Shown: positions 9,115 through 17,945 of the stretch, piece after piece | Layout: each line of letters begins with the position of its first letter | Position numbering within the stretch: the first letter of the stretch is position 1 | Assembly (NCBI RefSeq): GCF_027922425.1 | Contig: NZ_BSFQ01000005.1 | Location: 62,001-126,000 of the forward strand | Length of the DNA stretch: 64,000 nucleotides | Direction: 5' to 3' | DNA from: Pseudonocardia halophobica | Lineage (GTDB): Bacteria; Actinomycetota; Actinomycetes; Mycobacteriales; Pseudonocardiaceae | Translations under genes and position numbers: made by a program | The notes under the pieces: model-generated | Told to the model about the DNA's origin: nothing | What the model saw: only the letters and a program-made list of their open reading frames with translations | The model's database searches: none

Positions 9115-10557
9115 ATGGCAGAGTCGCCACGAACCCGAGATCTCTATGGACAGCTCGACGATGTCCTCGACCGCATGACGCTCAGCGGCGCCCACTACAA
9201 GATCCTGGTGCTGGTCGGTGTCGGCCACCTCTTCAACATCTTCGAGCAGCTGAACGTCGCATACGCCGGCCCGATCCTGATCCAGGAATGGGGACTGTCC
9301 CAGGCCGCCAACGGCGCCCTGACGACGGCGACCTACCTCGGGATCGCCGTGGGCGGGACCATCGCCGGGATCCTGAGCGACCGATTCGGCCGGCGCCAGG
9401 TCTTCATGGCGAACTTCCTGCTCTTCACCCTCGGCGCCCTCGTCGCGGCCTTCGCTCCGAACTACGCGATCCTGTTCCTCGCGCGGATCCTGGTCGGCCT
9501 CGGGCTCGGCGGTGAGATCACTCTCGGATTCACCGTGATGGCCGAGATGACGCCGACCCAGCGTCGCGGCGCGATGGTCGCCGCCCTGAACGTCGTCGCC
9601 TCGGTCGGGCTGCTCGCCGCGTCGGGTGTGGCGGCTCTGATGTTCGGTCCGCTGCTGGAGTTCTTCGGTGGCAGCTCCTACGCGTGGCGCTGGTACTTCG
9701 GCGTCATGGTGCTGCCCGCGTTCGTCTTCCTGTGGCTCCGTCGCTACCTGCCGGAGACACCCCGCTATCTCCTCCGTCGGGGCCGGGTCGCCGAGAGCAA
9801 CCGGATCCTGACGCTGCTGTCCGGCGGCTCGCTCAAGGGGAGGGCGGACACCGAGGTCAGGGAGTTCATCCAGGGGCCCGAGGGGGTGCCCGCCCGCGAG
9901 AACGAGGTCAAGACCCGAGTCCGTGAGCTGTTCGCAGGTGAGGTGCGCCGTCGCACCATCATTGCGGCCCTGCTCTGGATCGGGATGGCCGGCGGGTCGG
10001 TCGTCTACTTCATCTCCCTGCCCACCATCCTCGGGCAGCGGGGCGTCTCCGTCGACACGAGCCTGCTCCTGGCCACCATCTCCAACGTCGCTGGTGTGTT
10101 CGGGGCGCTCGCGGGAGTCTGGGCCGCCCATCGCTTCGCGCGGCGCGCCGTGTACATCGTCACGATCGGAACCATGCTCGCCGCGGCGCTCGCCATGGCG
10201 TCCGTCCCGAACGTCGCGCTCACCCTCACGTTCGCGATCGTCATCTCGTTCATGCTGCAGATCATGGTCGGCAACCACCTCGCCTACATGCCGGAGCTGT
10301 TCCCGACGCGTGTCCGGGCGACCGGGGCCGGGCTGACCGCCTCGGTCGGCACGGCCGCCTCGGCACTCGCCCCGCTGGCCGGTGGCGCCTTGGCAGACTC
10401 GTTCGGTGTCATGGGCCCGGTCCTGCTGCTCGCGGGACTGTTCGTCGTGATGATCGTGACGGCGTTGTTCGCCCCGGAGACGGCCGGCAAGCACCTGACC
10501 GAGATCACCGCCGAGGAGAGCGCTCATCCGGGTCGCGCCTCGACCGTGGCGCAGTAG
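9115..10557 (+). CDS. MFS transporter (sugar-porter/AAHS-like)
   Basis: A 480-residue, 12-segment permease. It carries the MFS motif SDRFGRRQ between helices 2 and 3 and LPETPRYLLRRGR after helix 6, like the sugar-porter/NiaP/aromatic-acid branch. The C-terminus is short and polar. Shine-Dalgarno GGAGG precedes the ATG. It directly precedes a FadR-type regulator and the beta-oxidation block, so it is a candidate importer of the growth substrate or a carboxylated derivative. Confidence 0.9.
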   Translation: MAESPRTRDLYGQLDDVLDRMTLSGAHYKILVLVGVGHLFNIFEQLNVAYAGPILIQEWGLSQAANGALTTATYLGIAVGGTIAGILSDRFGRRQVFMANFLLFTLGALVAAFAPNYAILFLARILVGLGLGGEITLGFTVMAEMTPTQRRGAMVAALNVVASVGLLAASGVAALMFGPLLEFFGGSSYAWRWYFGVMVLPAFVFLWLRRYLPETPRYLLRRGRVAESNRILTLLSGGSLKGRADTEVREFIQGPEGVPARENEVKTRVRELFAGEVRRRTIIAALLWIGMAGGSVVYFISLPTILGQRGVSVDTSLLLATISNVAGVFGALAGVWAAHRFARRAVYIVTIGTMLAAALAMASVPNVALTLTFAIVISFMLQIMVGNHLAYMPELFPTRVRATGAGLTASVGTAASALAPLAGGALADSFGVMGPVLLLAGLFVVMIVTALFAPETAGKHLTEITAEESAHPGRASTVAQ

Positions 10558-10566
10558 CGAGCGGTA

Positions 10567-10608
10567 CGCCGCGGCGGCCCGGTCGTGTTCGACCGGGCCG
10601 CCGCGGCG
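10567..10608 (+). terminator. Strong hairpin after the MFS gene
   Basis: Perfect 19-bp arms (CGCCGCGGCGGCCCGGTCG and its complement) flank a TGTT loop ten bases after the MFS stop codon. No T-tract follows. Confidence 0.8.
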
Positions 10609-10720
10609 GCTTCCGGGCCAGACCCCGACGCCGATGGCGTCGCATGAAGGTGAAGAGCCGAGACGGCCGCCGTCGGGCCATTCGGGTAGGCGCACGCAGC
10701 GGAGAGGTTCGAGGATCAAT

Positions 10721-10731
10721 GAGGCTATTCT
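10721..10731 (+). promoter_or_regulatory. Box GAGGCTATTC and -10 of a leaderless regulator (site 4)
   Basis: GAGGCTATTC at 10721-10730 contains TATTCT (10726-10731), seven bases before the regulator's ATG, so transcription would begin at or next to the start codon. The same GAGGCTATTCTTT occurs before the second FadR-type gene. Confidence 0.55.
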
Positions 10732-10738
10732 TTTGTGC

Positions 10739-11470
10739 ATGGCCCAGTCCGTAGCCGCCTCCGTCCCGTTCGAGCCGTCGAACGACGGGCGCAAGCTGGC
10801 GGCCCAGGTCGCCGAGCTGCTGGAGAACGAGATCATGGACGCCGGTTGGCCCGTCGGGTTCGTCATGGGCTCCGAGGCCGACCTCATCGCTCGTCTCAGG
10901 GTGAGCCGCGCGGTGTTCAGGGAGGCCGTCCGCGTCCTGGAGCACCACGACGTCGCCTACATGAGGCGCGGCCCGGGAGGCGGGCTCGTCGTCAAGGCAC
11001 CCGACTCGGCCGCGGCGGCGCGGGCGTGCGCGCTCAACCTCGGCTACCACGAGGCGACCTGGGAACAGGTCTTCGAGGCGCGGAGCGCCCTCGAGCTGCG
11101 GTGCGTCGAGATCGCGACGCAGCAGATCGACGAGGAGGGGATCGCGAAGCTTCGTGTCGCCCTGGCGGCGGAGGAGGAGGCGCAGTACGCGGGTGAGGTC
11201 GGGACGAGCGGGCTGCACCTGATCCTGGCCGAGATCTCGGGGAACCCGGCGTTCATGCTCTTCATCGACGTGCTGACGAAGCTCAGCCGGGGCGGTGGGT
11301 CGCCGGACCGCGCACCGGCCGCGGCTCTCGAGGTGAAGAAGGCGCACGCCAAGATCGCTGACGCCGTGATCGCGGGCGACGTCTCGCTCGCCAGGCACCG
11401 CATGCAGGTCCACCTCAAGGCGATGGGGCCGTGGCTCGTGCCCGACGGGGCCGGGATCGGCGGCGACTGA
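10739..11470 (+). CDS. FadR-type GntR-family transcriptional regulator (copy 1)
   Basis: A 243-residue regulator with an N-terminal winged helix (about residues 15-80, with VSRAVFREAVRVLEHHDV and the wing RRGPGGGLVV) and a C-terminal FCD ligand domain (from about residue 95). FCD residues that would bind metal or ligand are visible in LHLILAEISGN and near the end in HRMQVHL. FadR-type proteins bind acyl-CoA or organic acids and release DNA. The ATG seven bases after a TATTCT box implies a leaderless mRNA; longer upstream starts are unsupported. It is roughly 85% identical by eye to the regulator at 52755, and both probably control the surrounding pathway. Confidence 0.93.
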   Translation: MAQSVAASVPFEPSNDGRKLAAQVAELLENEIMDAGWPVGFVMGSEADLIARLRVSRAVFREAVRVLEHHDVAYMRRGPGGGLVVKAPDSAAAARACALNLGYHEATWEQVFEARSALELRCVEIATQQIDEEGIAKLRVALAAEEEAQYAGEVGTSGLHLILAEISGNPAFMLFIDVLTKLSRGGGSPDRAPAAALEVKKAHAKIADAVIAGDVSLARHRMQVHLKAMGPWLVPDGAGIGGD

Positions 11471-11558
11471 GTCGGCTCCGAGGGGGCGGTCGACGCAGCG
11501 GCGCCAGCGGGCCGTCGCCGGTCCGGTCCGACGTCGCCGTGACGTGTGCAGGCGCTCC

Positions 11559-11604
11559 TTGACTTGCGCGAACGTGTTGGTAACCTGAGTGAAAAGTACA
11601 CTCA
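11559..11604 (+). promoter_or_regulatory. Promoter and operator of the acyl-CoA dehydrogenase unit (site 5)
   Basis: TTGACT (11559-11564) and TAACCT (11581-11586) are 16 bases apart. TGAGTG (11586-11591) and CACTCA (11599-11604) form a perfect inverted repeat over the start region, and the recurring 10-mer AAGTACACTC (11594-11603) overlaps its right arm. The 406-base gap from 11471 to 11876 otherwise holds only a long leader, with no gene I can support. Confidence 0.55.
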
Positions 11605-11876
11605 ATTGCAGGCACGCCTGCGGCGCCTTCCGTGACGAGGCGAAGCGGACACGGTGTCGGAAGCACAGGAGGCACTGTGCGAGCGCACAGCGATCATGGG
11701 CGATCGGAGCGGACGGTGGACCATCGTGCCCCGTCCGAGCAGCGGACGTCTGACATGTGCCGCGAACGGCGCGCTCGTGGCTGTGCACATCCGAATGCGC
11801 GCGGAACCGGCGTCGTCGCTCGGACCGGTTCGGTGAGGGCGTTCTCCCACTCACATCACTCTGGAGGTACCCCCAC

Positions 11877-13082
11877 ATGATCGGTTTCCCGGTTCCGGCC
11901 GAGGTCCTGCCGCTGCGGGCGAAGGTCGAGAAGTTCATTGAGACCCACGTCATCCCGGTGGAGCACGAACTGCACACCCGGACCCCCGAGAGCATCAAGC
12001 TGCTCAAGGACCTCGAGGAGATGGCGAAGGCCGAGGGTCTCTGGGCGCTGGGTCACCCGGCTCACCTCGGCGGCGGTGGCATGAAGATGGTCGACTACGC
12101 GTACGTCAACGAGGTGATCGGGCGCTCCATCCCGGCGCTCCAGGTGTTCGGCACCACCACCCTCCAGACCGTCCTCATGATGGACCCGGTGGCGACGGAG
12201 GAGCAGCGGGAGAAGTACGTGGTGACCGCCACGCGCGGTGACTCCCGCTGTGCCTTCGCGATGACCGAGCCGGGTCTGAGCAGCTCGGACCCCACCCAGT
12301 TCGTGACCAACGCCCACCTGGACGGCGACGAGTGGGTGCTCAACGGCCGCAAGTGGTTCATCAGCGCCGCGGCGCGCTCGATCGCGACGCTGGTCATGTG
12401 TCGCACGGAATCGCCCGACACCCCGGTGCACCAGCAGTTCAGCATGCTGATCGTGCCGAACGACACCCCCGGTTACAAGATCGTCCGGGACATCCACGTC
12501 ATGGGCCTCGACGGCGTCACCTCGGGCCACTACGAGCTCGAGTTCGACAACGTCCGGGTGCCCGCGACCAGCATCCTGGGGCAGCGCGGGGAGGGCTTCG
12601 CGCTCGCGCAGCGCCGGCTCGGCCCGGGCCGCATCTTCCACTGCATGCGGTGGCTCGGGTCGGCCCAGCGTGCCTTCGACCTGCTGTGCCGGCGCGCCAA
12701 CTCCCGCCTGCTCGGCGGCAAGCCGCTCGCCGAGAAGCAGCTGATCCAGAAGTTCGTGTTCGACTCCTACCAGGACATCATGGCGAGCAGGCTGATGGTT
12801 CTCGACGCGGCGGCGCGCCTCGACGCAGGCGACGAGGCGCGGGTGCAGCTGAGCTCGTGCAAGGTCCACACCGCCCAGACGGTGCACAAGGTCGTGGACC
12901 GCGCGATGCAGGTGTTCGGTGCGGAGGGCATGTCGGACCTGCAGCCCCTCGAGACGATGTACCGCGAGGCCCGCTTCGGCCGGATCGTCGACGGTGCGGA
13001 CGAGGTGCACATCCAGCGCACGGCGCGGCGGATCCTGCGGGCCTACGACGAGGGTTCCGGTTGGGACTTCGCCACGCGCTAG
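11877..13082 (+). CDS. Acyl-CoA dehydrogenase (ACAD10/11-like)
   Basis: A 401-residue flavoprotein introducing an alpha,beta double bond into an acyl-CoA. The N-terminal helical domain, the flavin-binding AMTEPGLSSSDPT and the C-terminal DGADEVHIQRTARRIL signature match the ACAD10/11 branch, which takes longer or branched acyl-CoAs. GGAGGT lies ahead of the ATG. The upstream in-frame stretch is not protein-like. It leads a co-directional block: thiolase follows after 100 bases containing a hairpin, then ligase and SDR. Natural electron acceptor would be ETF, not encoded here. Confidence 0.92.
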   Translation: MIGFPVPAEVLPLRAKVEKFIETHVIPVEHELHTRTPESIKLLKDLEEMAKAEGLWALGHPAHLGGGGMKMVDYAYVNEVIGRSIPALQVFGTTTLQTVLMMDPVATEEQREKYVVTATRGDSRCAFAMTEPGLSSSDPTQFVTNAHLDGDEWVLNGRKWFISAAARSIATLVMCRTESPDTPVHQQFSMLIVPNDTPGYKIVRDIHVMGLDGVTSGHYELEFDNVRVPATSILGQRGEGFALAQRRLGPGRIFHCMRWLGSAQRAFDLLCRRANSRLLGGKPLAEKQLIQKFVFDSYQDIMASRLMVLDAAARLDAGDEARVQLSSCKVHTAQTVHKVVDRAMQVFGAEGMSDLQPLETMYREARFGRIVDGADEVHIQRTARRILRAYDEGSGWDFATR

Positions 13083-13098
13083 TCGGCGGACCGACGCG

Positions 13099-13129
13099 CA
13101 GCCCGCCGCCCCGCGGAGGGGGCGGGCTG
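13099..13129 (+). terminator. Hairpin between acyl-CoA dehydrogenase and thiolase genes
   Basis: CAGCCCGCC (13099-13107) pairs with GGCGGGCTG (13121-13129). It probably attenuates rather than ends transcription, because the next gene follows closely on the same strand. Confidence 0.5.
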
Positions 13130-13182
13130 TGCCACCGCCCGTTGTCATGTCGAGTAAGCGGGACCTCAGAAGGAGAGTGAGC

Positions 13183-14334
13183 ATGCGGGACGCCGTCATC
13201 GTCGATGCTGTCCGGACCCCGGTCGGGAAGCGCAATGGGTCGCTGGCCGGCTGGCACGCGGCGGACCTGTCGGCCACGGTCCTCAACGCCCTCGTCGGGC
13301 GGACCGGGATCTCCCCGGAGCAGGTGGACGACGTCGTCTGGGGCTGCGTGCGCCAAGCGGGCCACCAGGCCAACAACGTCGGACGCAACGCGGTCCTCGC
13401 CGCGGGCTGGCCGGAGTCCGTGCCCGCCACCACCGTGGACCGTCAGTGCGGCTCGTCTCAGCAGGCGGCGCACTTCGCGGCGGCCGGTCTGATCGCGGGC
13501 CACTACGATCTCGTCGTCGCGGGCGGGGTGGAGATCATGAGCGCCATCCCCGCGAACGCCGTGGCGGCGCTCCCGGAGTTCGGCAAGCCGACGAGCAAGT
13601 CCATCCGGGATCGCTACGGGGTGGACTTCCATCAGGGCGTCGGCGCGGAGAAGATCGCCGAGAAATGGGGGCTCTCGCGCCGGGCGCTCGACGAGTTCTC
13701 CGCGCTGTCGCACGAGCGGCTCGCGGCGGCCACCGACAGCGGAGCCCTGAAGAGGCAGATCCTGCCGGTCACCGGCGCGGACGGCACCGAGCTGTCCGTG
13801 GACGAGGGACTGCGCCGCGGGACCACCGCGGACAAGCTCGCCGGGCTGAAGCCGGCGTTCATGGAGAACGGGCAGATCCACGCGGGCAACTCGTCGCAGA
13901 TCAGTGACGGGGCCTCCGCCCTGCTGATGACGACGTCGGAGAAGGCCGCCGAGCTCGGCCTGACCCCGCTCGCGCGAGTGCACACCGCGGTCGTCGCGGG
14001 GGACGACCCGGTTTTCATGCTGACCGCACTGATCCCGGCCACGGCCAAGGTGCTCGCGAAGTCGGGCCTGTCGATCGACGACATCGGCGCGTTCGAGGTC
14101 AGCGAGGCGTTCGCGTCCGTACCGCTGGCCTGGCTGGCCGAGACCAAGGCCGACCCAGCCCGGGTGAACGTCAACGGGGGCGCGATCGCGATCGGCCACC
14201 CGCTCGGCGCCTCGGGTGCACGGCTGATGACGACGCTCGTCCACCACATGGTCGACAACGGCGTCCGCTACGGGCTTCAGACCATGTGTGAGGGCGGCGG
14301 GCTGAGCAACGCCACCATCCTCGAGCTGCTCTAG
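13183..14334 (+). CDS. Thiolase family protein (acetyl-CoA acyltransferase)
   Basis: A 383-residue degradative-type thiolase with all catalytic parts: nucleophile Cys89 in DRQCGSSQQ, His339 in IGHPLGASG, and second Cys369 in TMCEGGGLS. It would cleave a 3-ketoacyl-CoA with CoA, releasing acetyl- or propionyl-CoA. The ATG sits behind AAGGAGAG. Lying between an acyl-CoA dehydrogenase and an acyl-CoA ligase, it supplies the last step of a chain-shortening cycle. Confidence 0.93.
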   Translation: MRDAVIVDAVRTPVGKRNGSLAGWHAADLSATVLNALVGRTGISPEQVDDVVWGCVRQAGHQANNVGRNAVLAAGWPESVPATTVDRQCGSSQQAAHFAAAGLIAGHYDLVVAGGVEIMSAIPANAVAALPEFGKPTSKSIRDRYGVDFHQGVGAEKIAEKWGLSRRALDEFSALSHERLAAATDSGALKRQILPVTGADGTELSVDEGLRRGTTADKLAGLKPAFMENGQIHAGNSSQISDGASALLMTTSEKAAELGLTPLARVHTAVVAGDDPVFMLTALIPATAKVLAKSGLSIDDIGAFEVSEAFASVPLAWLAETKADPARVNVNGGAIAIGHPLGASGARLMTTLVHHMVDNGVRYGLQTMCEGGGLSNATILELL

Positions 14335-14420
14335 GAGCGGTGTCGCGCCGCGGGCGACACCCGGCCGCGGCGTCTCGGCCATCCACGGCGTTCGTCGTCA
14401 ACGAGGAAACGGAGTAGAAC

Positions 14421-15941
14421 GTGGGCATCGAGCTGCTGGTGGAGATGGCGGCCGAGGGGTTCCCGGGGCGGCCCATCGTCGGTCGTCGGTCCGATGGCCT
14501 GACCCCGGAGCGCCTTCGCGCGTGGGCCGGGCGGGGTGCCGAGCTCGTCCGTGCCTCCGGGGCGGACTCTGTCGTCTACATCGCGGGCAACGGGCCGGAG
14601 TTCACGTGTGCCCTGTTCACGGCGGCGTACGCGGGTGTTCCGCTGATCCCGCTGAACTACCGGCTGGGCGCCGAGCAGCTCGAGTCGCTGCTGGACCGTC
14701 ACCGCTCGGCGTACGTGATCGTGGACCGCGGGGCCGTGGCACCCGCCGTGACGGTGCCGGAGGGCTCGGTGACCGTACAGGACTGGTGGGAGGCCGTCCG
14801 CGCACCGCGACGCGCGGACGAAGCCGCGCCGGAGCCGGTGGTCGTGGACGACTCCGCACCCGCGGTGTACATCTACACCAGCGGGACGACCTCGGCCCCC
14901 AAGGGCGTGGTGCTGCGGCACACCAACCTCACCAGCTACGTGATGGGGACCACGGAGTTTGCGTCGGCGGAGGGGTCTGACGCCGCACTCATGAGCGTCC
15001 CGCCCTATCACATCGCGGCGGTGGCGAACGTGCTGACGAACCTGTACACCGGGCGCAGGTTGCTCTCCCTCGAGCGCTTCGACGCGGTCGAGTGGCTGGC
15101 GACCGTGCGCGAGGAGTCGGTCACGAGCGCGTTCGTGGTCCCCACGATGCTCGCGCGGATCGTGTCGTCGCCGGGGGACAAGGCTCTGCCCAGCCTGCGC
15201 GGGGTCTCCTACGGGGGCGCGCCGATGCCCTCGTCGGTGATCTCGCAGGCGTTGGAGCTGTGGCCGACGGTGGACTTCGTGAACGCCTACGGCCTGACCG
15301 AGACGAGTTCGACCGTGGCGCTGCTCGGACCGGAGGACCACCGCGCCGCGGTGCGCAGCGGCGACCCGGACGTCCGGGCCCGGCTGTCGTCCGTCGGCAG
15401 GCCGCTGCCCGGCATCGAGCTGGAGATCCGCGGCGAGGACGGCGAGGTGCTCGAGGCGGGTCAGGTCGGTCGCATCCACCTGACCGGCGCCCAGGTGTCC
15501 GGCGAGTACGCCGGATCCGGCCGCGCAACCGACGAGCGCTCCTACTTCGACACCCGCGACCTCGGCTACCTGGACGCGGAGGGTTACCTCTTCATCCTGG
15601 GCCGCGCGGACGACACGATCATCCGCGGCGCGGAGAACATCGCGCCCGCCGAGATCGAGGACGTGCTCGTCTCCCACCCCGCGGTGTCGGACGTCGCGGT
15701 GGTCGGGCTGCCCGACGAGGAATGGGGTCAGCGGATCGTCGCAGTGGCGACGCGGGACCCCCGTGCAGACCCGGTCGACCCTGCCGAGCTGAAGGCCTAT
15801 GTGGCTGCACGGCTGCGCAGTAGCAAGACCCCGGACGAGATCGAGTTCTGGGAGGAGCTTCCCCGTACGGAGACGGGGAAGCTGGTGCGCCGAGTGGTGA
15901 CCGCGAAGCTGGTGGAACGGACCGAGGCCGGAGCGTCGTGA
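14421..15941 (+). CDS. AMP-dependent acyl-CoA synthetase/ligase
   Basis: A 506-residue ANL-superfamily ligase. The phosphate loop is YTSGTTSAPKG at about residue 153, the motif YGLTETS is near residue 290, the hinge/adenylate stretch is DLGYLDAEGYLFILGRADD, and the catalytic lysine lies in TETGKLVRR near the C-terminus. It converts a carboxylic acid to its CoA thioester with ATP. GTG start, 86 bases after the thiolase stop. Its place suggests activation of the pathway's entry acid or a side-chain acid. Substrate specificity cannot be read. Confidence 0.93.
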   Translation: MGIELLVEMAAEGFPGRPIVGRRSDGLTPERLRAWAGRGAELVRASGADSVVYIAGNGPEFTCALFTAAYAGVPLIPLNYRLGAEQLESLLDRHRSAYVIVDRGAVAPAVTVPEGSVTVQDWWEAVRAPRRADEAAPEPVVVDDSAPAVYIYTSGTTSAPKGVVLRHTNLTSYVMGTTEFASAEGSDAALMSVPPYHIAAVANVLTNLYTGRRLLSLERFDAVEWLATVREESVTSAFVVPTMLARIVSSPGDKALPSLRGVSYGGAPMPSSVISQALELWPTVDFVNAYGLTETSSTVALLGPEDHRAAVRSGDPDVRARLSSVGRPLPGIELEIRGEDGEVLEAGQVGRIHLTGAQVSGEYAGSGRATDERSYFDTRDLGYLDAEGYLFILGRADDTIIRGAENIAPAEIEDVLVSHPAVSDVAVVGLPDEEWGQRIVAVATRDPRADPVDPAELKAYVAARLRSSKTPDEIEFWEELPRTETGKLVRRVVTAKLVERTEAGAS

Positions 15942-15998
15942 GGGTGCTCGCGTCCGGGGTTCCTGGTGGTGTGACGTGTCGAGAGGTGAGGTGTAGTC

Positions 15999-16766
15999 GT
16001 GGCGGATGATCCGAGGTCGCTCTTCGGGTTGGAGGGCAAGGTCGCCCTGGTGACCGGCGGGAGCCGGGGCCTGGGTCGGGAGATGGCGCTGGGCTTCGCC
16101 CAGGCGGGTGCGGACGTGGTGGTCGCGTCGCGCAACCTCGAGTCGTGCGAGGCCACGGCCAAGGAGATCGAGCAGCTGACCGGGCGCACAGCGATGCCCT
16201 ACTCGATCCACATGGGCCGGTGGGACCAGGTGGAGCCGCTCGTCGACGCCGTCTACGAACGGTTCGGCAGGCTGGACGTGCTGGTCAACAACGCCGGCGT
16301 GTCGCCGCAGTACGACAAGATCGTCGACGTCCCGGAGAAGCTCTGGGACGCGGTCCAGAACCTGAACCTGAAGGGCCCGTTCCGCCTCACGGCGGTGGCG
16401 GGCACGCGCATGGTCGAGGCCGGGGGTGGCTCGATCATTAACATCTCCAGCGTCGGGTCCATCCACCCGTCTGCCGTCATCATCCCCTATGCGGCCGCCA
16501 AGGCCGGGCTCAACAACATGACGATCGGGTTCGCCCACTCCTTCGGTCCCACGGTCCGGGTCAACTGCATCATGCCGGGCGGCTTCCGTACCGACATCAG
16601 CGCGAGCTGGGACTGGGAGTGGTACACCGAGCGCACCAAGACCTACGCCCTCGGGCGGGTGGGTGAGCCGCACGAGATCGTCGGCACCGCCCTCTACCTG
16701 GCCAGCGACGCGTCGAGTTTCACGACCGGAGCGGTGTTCCCGGTCGACGGCGGCGTCCCGACCTGA
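15999..16766 (+). CDS. SDR family oxidoreductase (FabG-like)
   Basis: A 255-residue classical SDR with GTG start. It has TGGSRGLG at about residue 20, NNAG near residue 104, Ser in NISSVGS and the catalytic YAAAK. The Arg after the first beta strand (VASRNLES) favours NADP(H). In this position, between ligase and hydratase genes, it could act as a hydroxyacyl-CoA dehydrogenase or on a ring hydroxyl. It ends with the common FPVDGG. Confidence 0.9.
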   Translation: MADDPRSLFGLEGKVALVTGGSRGLGREMALGFAQAGADVVVASRNLESCEATAKEIEQLTGRTAMPYSIHMGRWDQVEPLVDAVYERFGRLDVLVNNAGVSPQYDKIVDVPEKLWDAVQNLNLKGPFRLTAVAGTRMVEAGGGSIINISSVGSIHPSAVIIPYAAAKAGLNNMTIGFAHSFGPTVRVNCIMPGGFRTDISASWDWEWYTERTKTYALGRVGEPHEIVGTALYLASDASSFTTGAVFPVDGGVPT

Positions 16767-16795
16767 GCCGCGGCCGCGTTCGGCCAGCACCGTCC

Positions 16796-16824
16796 CGGCG
16801 CGCCCACCCGTGGTGGGCGCGCCG
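16796..16824 (+). terminator. Hairpin after the SDR
   Basis: Perfect 13-bp arms (CGGCGCGCCCACC and complement) with a 3-base loop lie 30 bases after the SDR stop. The next gene's Shine-Dalgarno follows nine bases later. Confidence 0.7.
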
Positions 16825-16845
16825 CTCGTTCGTGGAGGAGACACC

Positions 16846-17868
16846 GTGATAGTGGGGATGCCGTGGCCTGGGCCCGAGGTCGCCCGCGAGGCCGAACAGG
16901 CCGGCGTCGGCGCCTTCTGCGCGGGTGAGTTCGTCGACCACGAGGCGTACGCCACGCTCGCGGAGATGGTGGCGGGCTCCCAGGCCGCGCTCGTCGGACC
17001 GGCGATCGCCTACGCGTTCGCCCGGTCGCCGTACGCCCACGCCGCCGCGGTGCGCCAGCTGCACCGGGTCGCCCCGGGCCGGATCTTCCTCGGGCTGGGA
17101 ACCGGGGCGTACCGGATCAACCGGGACTGGTTCGGCGTTGACGCCGACCGCCCGGTGGCGCGGATGGCGGACTGGGTCGGGGCCGTGCGGGCGTGGCTGC
17201 AGGCGGAGAACGGTGAGCGGGTCCGCTTCTCGGGTGAGTTCCTCACCATCGACGCGGACGTCCGCGCCCCGGTCCTCGGCCGACTGGATGTGCCGATCCT
17301 CCTGGCGACGGTGAACAAGCGGATGGCGCGGACGGCGGGTCGGGTGGGGGACGGGCTCATCGGCCACGGGCTGTTCACGTCGACCTGGTGGAAGGACGTC
17401 GTGCGCCCGGCCGCGGACCGCGGAGCTGCCGAGCGGACGGACGGCCGGACGGGGTTCGTGGAGCACGGCTGGGTCACGACCGCGATCGACGACGCCGCTC
17501 CCGAGCGCGCGACCCGGGACGCGAAGCGGATGATCGCCTTCTATCTCACCGTGCGCACGTACGATCCGATGGTCGAGCACCACGGTTGGGAAGGACCCGT
17601 CAGCAAGGTGCGCGCGGCGTTCGCGACCGGGGACACCGACGGCATGGCCGACGCGGTGACCGACGAGATGGTCGAGGCGATCGCCGTGTGCGGGACCACC
17701 GACGAGGCTCGAGAGATGCTGCGCCGCCGCAGGCTTGACGACGCACTGCCCCGGGACGTGGGCTATCTCGCCGCACCGTCTTTCCTGGTCTCGTGGCGAC
17801 GGCGGACCGCCTACGCTCGGGCGAGCCTGCCACTGCTGACGGATCTGCAGATGAGTGTCCCGACCTGA
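16846..17868 (+). CDS. LLM-class flavin-dependent oxidoreductase
   Basis: A 340-residue luciferase-like TIM-barrel oxidoreductase using F420 or FMN. Family marks are the FLGLGTGAYRINRDW segment (residues about 84-98) and LATVNKRMARTAGRVGDGLIGHG. The GTG start is chosen because GGAGGAG precedes it; in-frame sequence further upstream belongs to the preceding gene region. Such enzymes reduce or hydroxylate ring or keto intermediates in actinobacterial catabolism. Which cofactor is used cannot be decided from the sequence. Confidence 0.85.
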   Translation: MIVGMPWPGPEVAREAEQAGVGAFCAGEFVDHEAYATLAEMVAGSQAALVGPAIAYAFARSPYAHAAAVRQLHRVAPGRIFLGLGTGAYRINRDWFGVDADRPVARMADWVGAVRAWLQAENGERVRFSGEFLTIDADVRAPVLGRLDVPILLATVNKRMARTAGRVGDGLIGHGLFTSTWWKDVVRPAADRGAAERTDGRTGFVEHGWVTTAIDDAAPERATRDAKRMIAFYLTVRTYDPMVEHHGWEGPVSKVRAAFATGDTDGMADAVTDEMVEAIAVCGTTDEAREMLRRRRLDDALPRDVGYLAAPSFLVSWRRRTAYARASLPLLTDLQMSVPT

Positions 17869-17901
17869 TGCAGCCGGCTCTGGCATCGACCGGGGATAAT
17901 T

Positions 17902-17911
17902 GAGTATCCTG
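17902..17911 (+). promoter_or_regulatory. SAGKNNMCTS box (site 6)
   Basis: GAGTATCCTG contains TATCCT, a possible -10, 34 bases before the hydratase ATG. The preceding GGGATAATTG is locally AT-rich. Confidence 0.45.
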
Positions 17912-17945
17912 CTTTGGACGCCCTGCGTCGGACCATGGAGGTCGG

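Noticed and set aside
14331..16955. Very long open frame on the reverse strand opposite the ligase and SDR genes
   Set aside because: It mirrors well-supported forward genes, has an Arg/His/Pro/Gly-rich composition and no recognisable domain. Such frames are common by-products of high GC third positions.
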